A stretch of 64,000 nt of DNA, taken from Ulvibacterium sp. (GTDB taxonomy: Bacteria; Bacteroidota; Bacteroidia; Flavobacteriales; Flavobacteriaceae). The notes below the pieces were generated by a model, which worked only from the letters and a program-made list of their open reading frames with translations, had not been told where the DNA came from and made no database searches. A program made the position numbers and the translations under genes. The stretch spans positions 124,001 to 188,000 of the forward strand of contig NZ_JANQOO010000035.1 of NCBI RefSeq assembly GCF_028285715.1, read 5' to 3'. Shown piece by piece: positions 52,601 to 60,958 of this stretch (positions are counted from its first letter, which is position 1; each line of letters opens with the position of its first letter).

Positions 52601-53068
52601 GGTCTTTTGGCGATGACCTACAAAGATGTCTATGTGGCCTCCATCGCGATCGGGGCAGATCAAGAACAGACGCTTAGAGCCTTTATGGAGGCCGAAAGTT
52701 ATGATGGCCCATCCATAATCATTGCGTACTGTCATAGTCCGGCCCACGGAATTGACATGAAAAATCCCAGCCAATATCATAAGGCGGCCGTAGCATCCGG
52801 GCAATGGCTATTGTATAGGAACGATCCCAGAAGAGTGGAAGAATGCCTAAATCCAATACAGTTGGATTCTGATAAACCGAGCATTCCCATAAAGGACTAT
52901 TTAGGGATGGAAAAACGTTTTGCGAGACTTTTTGAAAAAAATGATGGAGTATTTGATCAGATCATGAATGAATTGCAAAGACAAATAGACCAGCGTTACG
53001 AGTATTATTCTTACTTAGGTCATTCGCCATTATATAAAAAGTACGATATGGAAAGGGCGTATCCCTAG
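49607..53068 (+). CDS. nifJ: Pyruvate:ferredoxin (flavodoxin) oxidoreductase, fused single chain
   Basis: 1153 aa, the usual fused order. Transketolase pyrimidine-type domain at the N-terminus (AVYPITPSSEMSEYVEEW), middle domains, a two-[4Fe-4S] ferredoxin region (CTQCGACSMACP about 662, CTSCNNCLDVCP about 721), and the thiamine-pyrophosphate domain (GGDGWAYDIGYGGLDHV, then SNTGGQMSKATPYG). It splits pyruvate with CoA to acetyl-CoA, CO2 and reduced ferredoxin, a mostly anaerobic reaction. Its clustering beside oxyR/dps and the OsmC gene is unusual and suggests use in low oxygen. Confidence 0.95.
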   Translation: MEIDTQYSITTGNRAVAHIAYKTNQVCAVYPITPSSEMSEYVEEWSARGLKNIYGGIPSVFEMQSEAGVAGTMHGALQTGSLTTTFTASQGLLLMMPNMFKIAGELTPNVIHVATRSLATHALSVFCDHSDIMAVRNSGYAFLGGASVQEAHDFALIAQAATLESRIPFVHFFDGFRTSHETSKIQWVPDNVINAMMDRHLIAEHQNRRLNPNRPVLRGTSQGPDVFFQSREAVNSFYGECPEIVQNQMDKFAELTGRSYRLFDYTGHPQAEHIVVAMGSATETIEETVISLNNKGEKTGLIKVRLFRPFSTKHLLSALPASCKSIAVLDRAKEPGSLGEPLYLDIVAALTSVANTYAPFPKIVGGRYGLSSKELHPGMVQSIFENLKSGAIQHNFTIGITDDVTNLSLPYPKAIPSESRPFQLLFYGTKCKAMVDSFDTILQNLGENYYVQGYAEIDYKKSESRYVANLRVGAEPIKAPYLIADADIITCDSVEFIENDNVLQRIKTTGILLINTPLSTNSLWKSLSSGQQKTIQLKKVRLFTVNGNAISKKDVLHFKMASYLHACALALANDLIVDGEIEFFKAYITEVDTSLTNGLDSESVTRDIEFTQSLLGKLMAGSGDELPVSALPVDGTFATDTSKMNVRNTGNYLPEWDTHLCTQCGACSMACPQGALRIKVYEDDPIEKAPNGFKSVKAIEENWQVDLLNYTLQVNPEQCTSCNNCLDVCPEKALLLKSKALHFDTEKANWKHFERIPEFDRTRLDTTKVSQQQLQEPLFKYSMGVDGCGEAPYLKLLSQLFGNRMLVANATGASSIFGGALPSTPWSTDRWGRGPAWSNSLFEDNAEFGLGYRLSLDRQEFEAKDSLRKLVHLLDPVLVMEILESKQRTETEIESQRGRIEKLKACLSSLSTVDSKRLLTLADSLVKHSVWIVGGDGWAYDIGYGGLDHVVASGKNVNILVLDNEVYSNTGGQMSKATPYGASSKFAHFGKKKVKKDLGLLAMTYKDVYVASIAIGADQEQTLRAFMEAESYDGPSIIIAYCHSPAHGIDMKNPSQYHKAAVASGQWLLYRNDPRRVEECLNPIQLDSDKPSIPIKDYLGMEKRFARLFEKNDGVFDQIMNELQRQIDQRYEYYSYLGHSPLYKKYDMERAYP

Positions 53069-53075
53069 GGTTGAA

Positions 53076-56000
53076 TTACTTTTCACTCATGGTATTTACG
53101 ATTTCCCAGTTCTTGGGTACGCCGGATATCATGTACTCCGCAGACTTTGTAATAAAATATTTGGCCACGCTATCTTCTGGATTTTTACTTAATACCTTGT
53201 CAAAAGTGGCGGAAGCTTTTGGGAATTGATTGTTGAAAAAATAATCCAGTCCTTTTTTGAAATCCTTGAGTGTTTCAGTTTTCAATTTTGCCACTTTGGG
53301 CGTATCACCATCGAAGCATTCGTAAATACCCGTAATGTTATCTTTGCCCTTTACCTGTACTTTTCCCAAATATCTAAAATGATAGCGGTCTTTGTTTTCT
53401 ATGGTTTTATAACTATCCTCACTTATGATGATTTGGGCACCATAATGTTTGGTCACCCCTTCCATACGGGAGGCCGTATTTACTGTATCGGCGATTATGG
53501 CCGTATCGTTGCGATTCAAATCACCAATAATTCCCATGACCAAAGGGCCTGTATGAAGCCCCATTCCAACTGATAAGGGCACGTAACCATCTTCCTTGCG
53601 CCTAACATTGTAATCCTGTATAACCTTTTGCATATCGATACCGGCCTGTAGGGCATCCTCTGCCCCATGCGGGAAAAGTGCCATAATACCATCTCCGAGA
53701 TACTGATTTACAAAGCCATTGTTATTTTGTATTTGTGGTCCCATTTTTCCGACATAGGAGTTCACAAACTTGAAGTTTTGTCTAGGCGTCATACTTTCCG
53801 CCAACTTGGTATACTCCCGGATATCAGTAAACAAAACGGTGACATTTTTCTGTACATGGTCCCCTAGAAGGACATCGGTAATAGCTTCACGTCCGACCGA
53901 CCTAATAAATTCCGTTGGCACAAATTTGCTTGCCGCCTTATGTATGCCATTCAAATTGAGGTGTGTTCTAATGCGGCTCAGAAGTTCCTTCTTAGAAAAG
54001 GGTTTGGTCAAATAATCGTTCGCTCCGGCGTCAAAACCAGCTACAAGATCGTTTATTCTATTTTTTGCGGTCAATAAAATAATTGGCAATTCACTGGCTA
54101 AAAAGTTCTTTCGAATAACTTCACAGACTTCATAACCGGTTAATCCGGGCATCATAACATCCAACAAAACAATGTCAAATCGTTCTCCCTTTTCCAGTAA
54201 GTTCAAGGCCTCTTGGCCATTGGTCGCCTCAATGACTTCATATCCGCTAATCGTTAAGTGGTTTTCCAAAACACGTCTATTAACCGGTTCGTCATCAACG
54301 ATGAGTACCCGTGCCGTGCCTTTAAGTAGGGGTTCCTTTAAGAGGGGAGTGGGACTATTTTGGTCCGGTTCGGCTTTCAATTGCGGAATAATCTCTTGTG
54401 CCGAAGAATTGTTCAACAAAACATCGCTGCGCTTTTTTTTGCTTAATGGAAGTGTGAAGGAGAAGGTAGATCCCTTTCCAATTTCCGAGCTTACACTAAT
54501 GGTTCCCCCATGAAGTTCTACCAATTGCCTGGAAACGGAAAGTCCTAGGCCTGTACCCCCATATTCGCGTTGCGTAGAACCGTCCGCCTGTTCGAAGGAA
54601 TTGAATATACTGCCAAATTTTTCTTTGGCGATACCAATTCCCGTATCCGACACCAATATGTTGAGTATGTTGAGATTGTCTTTCATTACCTCGGCTTTTA
54701 CTTCCACCTGTCCCTTAAGGGTGAACTTGATGGCATTGCCAACAAGGTTATGCAAAATTTGCTGAAGACGGTTTTCGTCGGCTTCCACAAGCGGAATGTC
54801 TTTAGGAACAGTATTGATGAGCTCTAAATTCTTTCCTTGGGCAAGAGGCTTTGAGAGCTTCAGGACCACGTCACAGATGGCATGTAAATCCACTGGTTTG
54901 CTAGCCAGTATCAAATCCTGATTCTTCAATTTTGAAAAGTCGAGGATGTCGTTTACAAGATGGGACAGGCGTTTTCCACTGTTGGATATCATATCGAGAT
55001 TTTCGATGGCCTTGGGGGTAAGTTTGCCAGCAGCTCCATCTTTCAGGGATTCGGAAAGACCGATAATACCGTTCAATGGCGTTCGTAGCTCATGAGAGGT
55101 ATTGGCTAGGAACTCGTCCTTTAATTTGTCTATTTTCTTAAGCTCGTTGACACGTTGCTTTTCAATTTGGGTCTTTTTTCGTTCCTCATCAATTTGACGT
55201 TGTTTTTCTTCGCTTTCCCTTTTTTCCTTTTGCTTTCTTCGATAGCGGTGGAACAAGAGGTAGCCGAAAAGTAAAAACATTATCGCCAAACCAATAACCA
55301 CATTGCGTATGGCCTGTTGTCGCTGTAACAATAGGTCCTTTATTTTGGCATCTTTTTGTAGTGTCGCTATGGCATCCTGTTTCTTTTCCGAATCATATTT
55401 GACCTGTAGCTCCTGTAACTGCCTGGACTTGGTATCATTGAAAAGGCTATCCTTAATAATCATGAACTTGTCCTTGTACAAAAAAGCATTTTTGTAGTCA
55501 CCGGTTTCGGCATAAAGCATGGACATTTTTTCATAAGCTTCCTTGAGGGAGGTCTTTGAACCAATTTCCTCTGCCAATAGGATTGCCTTTTCCAAATTTG
55601 TTTTTGCCTTGGGATAGTCCTTGAGCATCAAATAGTCCGAGGCGACATGGACATGACTTTCGGCCAATTCCCTTTTTTGTGGAAGTCCTTGTCGAATTTC
55701 AAGAGCCTTTAAATGCATTTGAAGGGCCTTGGCAAATTTTTCCTGAACCATGTAGACCCCGCCAATAGCCTCGTAATCATAGGCCATGCCCCAAATACTT
55801 TCCACTTTTTCATCCAAAGAAAGGGCTTTATTGAAATATTCAAGTGCTTTTCCATATTCGTCGGTCCTATAGAAAAGATCCCCAATATTAAAATAGTTAT
55901 TGGCCATATTTTCCTCGTCATTTAATCCCTTAAAAATATCGAGGGCCCTCGAATAATGCTCAAGGGCCTCATCGTATTTATTACCATTTTTATATTGCTC

Positions 56001-56510
56001 TCCTAAAGAGCTCAGAACAGTGGCTATACTATAGGGATCGTTCCTTTGCTCATAAATGGCAAGAATATCATAATAAATCTCTGTACATTTTTCAAACTCC
56101 CCTTTTTCATTTAGAATGTAGGCCTTTTGATAAAGACCATTGGCCAGTTTCATACTGTCCTTAATAATATTTGCATATTCCAGATATTTTTCGATAAACT
56201 CTAGGGCTTTCCCATAGTTATCTTTTTGACGCTCTAGGACGGCGTATTGATAATTGGCCATGGCAATCCCTCTTTTAAATCCGGTGGAGTTGCTCAATGT
56301 ATAGACACTATCTATAAATTTCTTGGCTAATTCCGTGTTTGATCGGGTATCCAAATATTCCCATGAAATATATTGTAAGGCCAGTATTTTAATAGAATCG
56401 GTTTCAGCAGCCTCTGCCACTTTTTTGAGGCTATCTATCCTGCTGTTTTGCGCACTGGAGATGTGGCAAATTAAAAATCCCCAAAGAAGTAAGCATATAG
56501 ACCTTTTCAT
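53076..56510 (-). CDS. TPR-kinase-receiver-cyclase fusion
   Basis: 1144 aa. Order: signal peptide (1-20); periplasmic TPR array (about 25-360; repeats such as ALEHYSRALDIFKGLNDEE); a membrane helix (VVIGLAIMFLLFGYLLFHRY, about 403-422); coiled coil; histidine-kinase core with HELRTPLNG (His473) and ATPase motifs DTGIGI and GTGLGLS; a receiver (VLIVDDEPVNRR, Asp in LLDVMMPG); a class III cyclase with FTDIREYTKLA, YLGDGIMALFP and TVNTASRME; and a short TPR-like tail. A cyclase as kinase-receiver output is rarer than a DNA-binding domain. The product is probably cAMP. Convergent with nifJ (7-nt gap). Confidence 0.9.
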   Translation of the reverse strand: MKRSICLLLWGFLICHISSAQNSRIDSLKKVAEAAETDSIKILALQYISWEYLDTRSNTELAKKFIDSVYTLSNSTGFKRGIAMANYQYAVLERQKDNYGKALEFIEKYLEYANIIKDSMKLANGLYQKAYILNEKGEFEKCTEIYYDILAIYEQRNDPYSIATVLSSLGEQYKNGNKYDEALEHYSRALDIFKGLNDEENMANNYFNIGDLFYRTDEYGKALEYFNKALSLDEKVESIWGMAYDYEAIGGVYMVQEKFAKALQMHLKALEIRQGLPQKRELAESHVHVASDYLMLKDYPKAKTNLEKAILLAEEIGSKTSLKEAYEKMSMLYAETGDYKNAFLYKDKFMIIKDSLFNDTKSRQLQELQVKYDSEKKQDAIATLQKDAKIKDLLLQRQQAIRNVVIGLAIMFLLFGYLLFHRYRRKQKEKRESEEKQRQIDEERKKTQIEKQRVNELKKIDKLKDEFLANTSHELRTPLNGIIGLSESLKDGAAGKLTPKAIENLDMISNSGKRLSHLVNDILDFSKLKNQDLILASKPVDLHAICDVVLKLSKPLAQGKNLELINTVPKDIPLVEADENRLQQILHNLVGNAIKFTLKGQVEVKAEVMKDNLNILNILVSDTGIGIAKEKFGSIFNSFEQADGSTQREYGGTGLGLSVSRQLVELHGGTISVSSEIGKGSTFSFTLPLSKKKRSDVLLNNSSAQEIIPQLKAEPDQNSPTPLLKEPLLKGTARVLIVDDEPVNRRVLENHLTISGYEVIEATNGQEALNLLEKGERFDIVLLDVMMPGLTGYEVCEVIRKNFLASELPIILLTAKNRINDLVAGFDAGANDYLTKPFSKKELLSRIRTHLNLNGIHKAASKFVPTEFIRSVGREAITDVLLGDHVQKNVTVLFTDIREYTKLAESMTPRQNFKFVNSYVGKMGPQIQNNNGFVNQYLGDGIMALFPHGAEDALQAGIDMQKVIQDYNVRRKEDGYVPLSVGMGLHTGPLVMGIIGDLNRNDTAIIADTVNTASRMEGVTKHYGAQIIISEDSYKTIENKDRYHFRYLGKVQVKGKDNITGIYECFDGDTPKVAKLKTETLKDFKKGLDYFFNNQFPKASATFDKVLSKNPEDSVAKYFITKSAEYMISGVPKNWEIVNTMSEK

Positions 56511-56687
56511 CGTACAGATGGGGGACGGTTGTTTTTTTTCCTTCTATAAATGTAATGTTTATCACCATAAACACAAAAGGGACTACCTATGAGGGTTACA
56601 GTTCGGAATTCAAAATGAACAGTTCGGTTTATTGAATTAGTGTATCGCCACAGGCTGGTACACCTTTGTTTCCTCAAAACCTAAACG

Positions 56688-58847
56688 ATGAAACAACTCA
56701 TTTTAAGCACCGTATTTATTTTCTCTACCCTACTTCCCGCTCAAACCATAATTTCCGGCACTGTAATGGATAATAAGGGAAACCCCATAAACGGGGCCAA
56801 TGTGTATTTGGAAGGTACCTATGATGGTGCCTCGACCCATGAAAATGGAGGATTTAGTTTTGAGACGGCCGAGACCGGGACCCAGACCCTTATTATTTCC
56901 ATGATTGCCTATGAAACCTTTATACAAGTGGCCGATGTCTCCTACTTTCAGAATTTGAAAATTACATTGCAGGAGGCCATTAACCAATTGACCGGGGTTA
57001 CCCTTACCGCTGGTACCTTTGAGGCAGGGGACAATTCCAAGGTATCCGTATTAAAACCCCTGGATATCGTTACGACCGCTGGTGCTGCCGGGGATTTTGT
57101 AGGAGCCTTGCAAACCTTGCCGGGAACATCCACTGTAAATGAGGACGGCCGTTTGTTTGTAAGGGGAGGTTCTGCCAACGAAACGCAGGTTTTCATAGAT
57201 GGACTTCGGGTGTTTCAACCGTTTAATGCTACAGCCAATAATGTACCCACCCGCGGCCGATTTTCACCGTTTTTGTTCAAGGGAATAACATTTAGCACAG
57301 GAGGTTATTCTGCGGAATATGGTCAGGCACTTTCCAGTGTGCTGCTCCTGAATACCACCGATTTACCTGATCAAGAAAAGACGGATATTGCGGTGATGTC
57401 GGTAGGGGGGGGATTGGGCCACACCGAAATTTGGGGCAATGAATCCTTGAGTATCAATACCTCCTATATTAATCTATCGCCTTATCAAGCCCTTATTCCT
57501 GACAATCAAGGTGTTCGGTGGAACAATCCCTATACCTCCTTGTCCGGGGAGGCCGTTTTTAGAAGTAAAGGCGAAAACAGTATTTTTAAGCTCTATACCG
57601 GATTTAACCATGCCAACTTGGATATAGATCAGGAAGATATCAATTTTGAGGATTTTGTTCGCTTTCGCCTCCGCAACAACAATCTGTATTTTAATGCCAC
57701 GTACAAACATTTTTTTGACAATGCTTGGACCTTATCCTCAGGAGCCAGTATTTCATGGGATACCAATGCAATCGGTATAATTGAAGATGCTATCGATACC
57801 AAGGAAACAGCCTCTCACATAAAGCTAAAACTGAAGAAGAGCTTTAGCCCAAAATTTCAATTGAATTTTGGGACGGAGTATTTTTTGACCGACTATGAAG
57901 ACACATTCATTGGGCAGGACAACTTAGCTTTTACCAATGGTTATAGGGATAATCTTGCCGCCCTATTCTCGGAGGCCGATGTTTTCTTCACCAACTCTTT
58001 TGCGCTTAAACTAGGGGCGCGGGCAGAATATTCCGATGTATTGAACGACTTCAACCTCGCCCCAAGGATTTCATTGGCCTACAAGAGCAGTGAAAAGGGG
58101 CAATTCTCATTGGCCTATGGGGATTTTTATCAAAATCCAATAACGGATTACTTACGATTTGATCAGGAACTTTTGACCGAAAAGACCTCTCACTATATCT
58201 TGAACTATCAATATTTGGGTGATGGAAAGACGTTTAGGGCCGAGGCCTTTTATAAGGATTATGACAACTTGGTTAAGTTTGATACGCGGCAAGCCCAATT
58301 CAATTCCAATTTCAACAACCTAGGAGAGGGATATGCTACAGGCCTGGATATGTTTTGGAGGGATAACAAAAGTATAAGGAATTTAGACTATTGGATTTCT
58401 TACTCCTATTTGGATACCGAAAGGGACTTTCAAAACTTTCCTGAGCGGGTAACCCCGAATTTTGCAGCCAAGCACAATTTCTCCGTGGTGACCAAATATT
58501 GGGTAGATAAATGGCGTTCGCAAGTGGGATTTTCCTATACCCATGCCTCTGGGCGTCCTTATGATAATCCCAACACGCCAGACTTCATGGCCGAAAAAAC
58601 CAAGGCGTTCAACAATCTTAGTTTCAACTGGGCTTATTTGATCTCACAGCAAAAAATCCTTTACTTTTCCGTAAACAATGTATTGGGCTTCAATAATGTC
58701 AATGGATACCAATACGCGGATACACCGAATATGGATGGTATTTTTGATAGACGTACCATTCGTCCACCTGCGGATACTTTCTTTTTTGTCGGTTTCTTTT
58801 GGACCATTAGTACGGATGGAAAAAGCAATCAGCTGGACAATTTATAA
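56688..58847 (+). CDS. TonB-dependent outer-membrane receptor
   Basis: 719 aa. Signal peptide ending near TLLPAQ, a carboxypeptidase-regulatory-like domain (ISGTVMDNKGNPINGANVYL), a plug domain (LQTLPGTSTVNEDGRLFVRG, FIDGLRVFQPFNA) and a 22-strand-type barrel (VLLLNTTDLPD onward). The length fits small TBDTs; there is no SusD partner beside it, so a metal chelate or small molecule rather than a glycan is likely. Substrate unknown. Divergent from the fusion protein. Confidence 0.9.
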   Translation: MKQLILSTVFIFSTLLPAQTIISGTVMDNKGNPINGANVYLEGTYDGASTHENGGFSFETAETGTQTLIISMIAYETFIQVADVSYFQNLKITLQEAINQLTGVTLTAGTFEAGDNSKVSVLKPLDIVTTAGAAGDFVGALQTLPGTSTVNEDGRLFVRGGSANETQVFIDGLRVFQPFNATANNVPTRGRFSPFLFKGITFSTGGYSAEYGQALSSVLLLNTTDLPDQEKTDIAVMSVGGGLGHTEIWGNESLSINTSYINLSPYQALIPDNQGVRWNNPYTSLSGEAVFRSKGENSIFKLYTGFNHANLDIDQEDINFEDFVRFRLRNNNLYFNATYKHFFDNAWTLSSGASISWDTNAIGIIEDAIDTKETASHIKLKLKKSFSPKFQLNFGTEYFLTDYEDTFIGQDNLAFTNGYRDNLAALFSEADVFFTNSFALKLGARAEYSDVLNDFNLAPRISLAYKSSEKGQFSLAYGDFYQNPITDYLRFDQELLTEKTSHYILNYQYLGDGKTFRAEAFYKDYDNLVKFDTRQAQFNSNFNNLGEGYATGLDMFWRDNKSIRNLDYWISYSYLDTERDFQNFPERVTPNFAAKHNFSVVTKYWVDKWRSQVGFSYTHASGRPYDNPNTPDFMAEKTKAFNNLSFNWAYLISQQKILYFSVNNVLGFNNVNGYQYADTPNMDGIFDRRTIRPPADTFFFVGFFWTISTDGKSNQLDNL

Positions 58848-58870
58848 CCCTCACTGATAGTAAAGTTCAT

Positions 58871-59293
58871 TTACTTCTGCATTTTTAAATAATAATCCGC
58901 TGAATGTTTACCAGAACCGTAAAAAACAAAAAACAGGCAAATCAAAAAGACGACCGATGCCATAATCAAGTTTGTCCCATTCATTTCCCCTAAGAAGTTG
59001 ACCAATATGGCTCCGATCAAAATAGGTAATTGGGCAATGACCGCCCACCGGGTAAGTAGGCCCACGACAATAAGAAATCCACCAACAAAATGGGCAGGGG
59101 CCACATAATGTAAGATTAACATACCTCCGGGCATATTTTCAAAGGGCTTGATGACTTCTTCCATTTGCTGAAGATTGGACATAAAATCAACGCCTTTCAT
59201 AAAAAGGAAAACTCCCAGGGCTACACGTAAAAGATCAAGTGGATAATAGGTATGGGCATTCGCCCATTTGTTTAAAGTTTTAATTCTTCCCAT
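58871..59293 (-). CDS. DoxX-family membrane protein
   Basis: 140 aa, four membrane helices with the DoxX layout: LLRVALGVFLFMKGVDFM, then ILHYVAPAHFVGGFLIVVG and LLTRWAVIAQLPILIGA. Function of this member unknown. Convergent with the TonB receptor. Confidence 0.85.
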   Translation of the reverse strand: MGRIKTLNKWANAHTYYPLDLLRVALGVFLFMKGVDFMSNLQQMEEVIKPFENMPGGMLILHYVAPAHFVGGFLIVVGLLTRWAVIAQLPILIGAILVNFLGEMNGTNLIMASVVFLICLFFVFYGSGKHSADYYLKMQK

Positions 59294-59435
59294 GGCTAAA
59301 AGTTGTTGTCTACCTTTGAAAAGGTAGGATTGTAGAACTATAAGATACTCATTTTTAATAAGATATAAAAATAAGGGCCTCAGTTACATCTTTCCGAAAA
59401 CCTTAGAATAAATCTGGAACAATTTTTGGTAATTG

Positions 59436-60569
59436 ATGTACATGACCATCGACATACTTCGTACATTCTGGATTCTGCCCCTTCTGACAATGCTATTTCT
59501 GGTTGCACTGCAAAATACCCGTATTGAGCAGAAAGAGATGGAAGAAACCACGATTCCATATAAATCGTCAAATAAAAATCATCGAATGCCCGATTTGTCC
59601 GTTGCACGTAGCAAAGCGGATATATTGGCTTATTTTGATGCGTTGATTGCCAACAAACAAATTATTGTGGGACAACATTGCGGTAATGGGCCGGACGAAA
59701 TCAGATCCTACTACAACACCTATATAGATGTTTTGGCCGATTTTACCGGGAGGCATGTAGGTATTATTGGGGCTGATCTTGGCTTTTTTCCCAGCGACAC
59801 CTACCCGGTAAAAACCTTGATAGACCATTGGCAGCAGGGTGGGTTGGTTACCGTAAGTTGGCATGCGGACAATCCTTTTAACGAGGGTTATGACACGTAT
59901 TGGGACACTGTGGAAAACAAGGATAACATCAAGGCAAGGTCACTTTTAAGAGATGCGCCGAAAACGGAAATCTGGTTTAGCTATAGAGGCGAATTGGATA
60001 AGATGGCCGGAGCTTTACAGAAGCTTCGGGATGCCGGAGTGACTGTTATCTGGCGACCTTTCCATGCTATGAATGGGGACTTTTTTTGGTGGGGTATCAA
60101 TGCGCACAACAATCAACAGACTAACGAGGAAGACTTCAAGGCCTTGTGGATTGATCTTTATCAAACTTTGACCTATGAGTATGGTTTGGATAATCTTATA
60201 TGGACGTATTCCGTAATTCCCCATAACAACCGGAATGCGGATGTTACGGCCTACTACCCAGGTTCGGATTACGTGGATTTGGTGGGGATGGATTATTATG
60301 GGGTTGCCCCCGACTTTCCGGATTACAACGCTTTAAAATCTTTGGGCAAAACCATTGTCATGAGCGAATCCGGTCCTGTAGATCAAGGTAATGGAAATTG
60401 GGATATGATGGATTTGGTCAATACCTTAAAGGGAAGGGCAGCCTATTTTTTGCAATGGCATAGTGGGCGAAAAACAAAAATGGCCATACGTGACAACAGG
60501 AACATTGTTGAAATGATGAACAGTGAAGCTGCTATTACAAGGGACGAGTTGATGCCTATTTCTTTTTAG
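59436..60569 (+). CDS. GH26-like (beta-mannanase fold) protein lacking the acid/base Glu
   Basis: 377 aa from the ATG at 59436; 59442 is possible. N-terminal hydrophobic segment (8-25), then the GH26 barrel: QIIVGQHCGNGPDE, GIIGADLGFFP, VSWHADNP, VIWRPFHAMNGDFFWWG and TIVMSESGPVDQG. In GH26 mannanases the motif is RP-F/Y-HEMNG with Glu as acid/base; here the residue is Ala211 (codon GCT). The nucleophile Glu in SESGP is kept. Either another residue serves, or this is an inactive binder. Convergent with, and overlapping, the TfoX-N gene by 14 nt. Confidence 0.83.
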   Translation: MYMTIDILRTFWILPLLTMLFLVALQNTRIEQKEMEETTIPYKSSNKNHRMPDLSVARSKADILAYFDALIANKQIIVGQHCGNGPDEIRSYYNTYIDVLADFTGRHVGIIGADLGFFPSDTYPVKTLIDHWQQGGLVTVSWHADNPFNEGYDTYWDTVENKDNIKARSLLRDAPKTEIWFSYRGELDKMAGALQKLRDAGVTVIWRPFHAMNGDFFWWGINAHNNQQTNEEDFKALWIDLYQTLTYEYGLDNLIWTYSVIPHNNRNADVTAYYPGSDYVDLVGMDYYGVAPDFPDYNALKSLGKTIVMSESGPVDQGNGNWDMMDLVNTLKGRAAYFLQWHSGRKTKMAIRDNRNIVEMMNSEAAITRDELMPISF

Positions 60570-60927
60570 CCTTTTTTTTACTGCTTTTGGCCAAGGGATT
60601 GAATTCTAAACAGAGTTGGACCCAATATTCCAATTCCTTATCCGTATCCACACCTTCTGCGGAAACATACACATAACCCTTCATAACACGGCCCGTAAAG
60701 TCCATTTGGCGACAATGGGGTCTTTGCAATGCCATTTCATAATTTAAATCCCCAATGCGACACATCAATCGGGGCTCGGTTGTTTTTTTATCCGTATCCA
60801 GACCAAAACACATTTTCCCATCGACCATAAAACACAAGCCTCCCATCATTTTCTTCTCCTCAAAATGAACCGATTTCTGTTTTAAGATCTGCCTGGCACG
60901 ATCGGCCAAAAATTCATCATACGCCAT
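60556..60927 (-). CDS. TfoX N-terminal-domain protein
   Basis: 123 aa. TfoX-N pattern: RARQILKQKSVHFEEKKMMGG, then CFMVDGKMCFGLD, RPHCRQMDFTGR and MKGYVYVSAEG. A Lys-rich tail (KSSKKKAKKK) follows. Often found beside ECF42/DGPF modules. It lacks the C-terminal TfoX domain of the competence regulator. Function unknown. Confidence 0.82.
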   Translation of the reverse strand: MAYDEFLADRARQILKQKSVHFEEKKMMGGLCFMVDGKMCFGLDTDKKTTEPRLMCRIGDLNYEMALQRPHCRQMDFTGRVMKGYVYVSAEGVDTDKELEYWVQLCLEFNPLAKSSKKKAKKK

Positions 60928-60958
60928 TGTATTTTCTATTTTAGATCACATCATTTTC

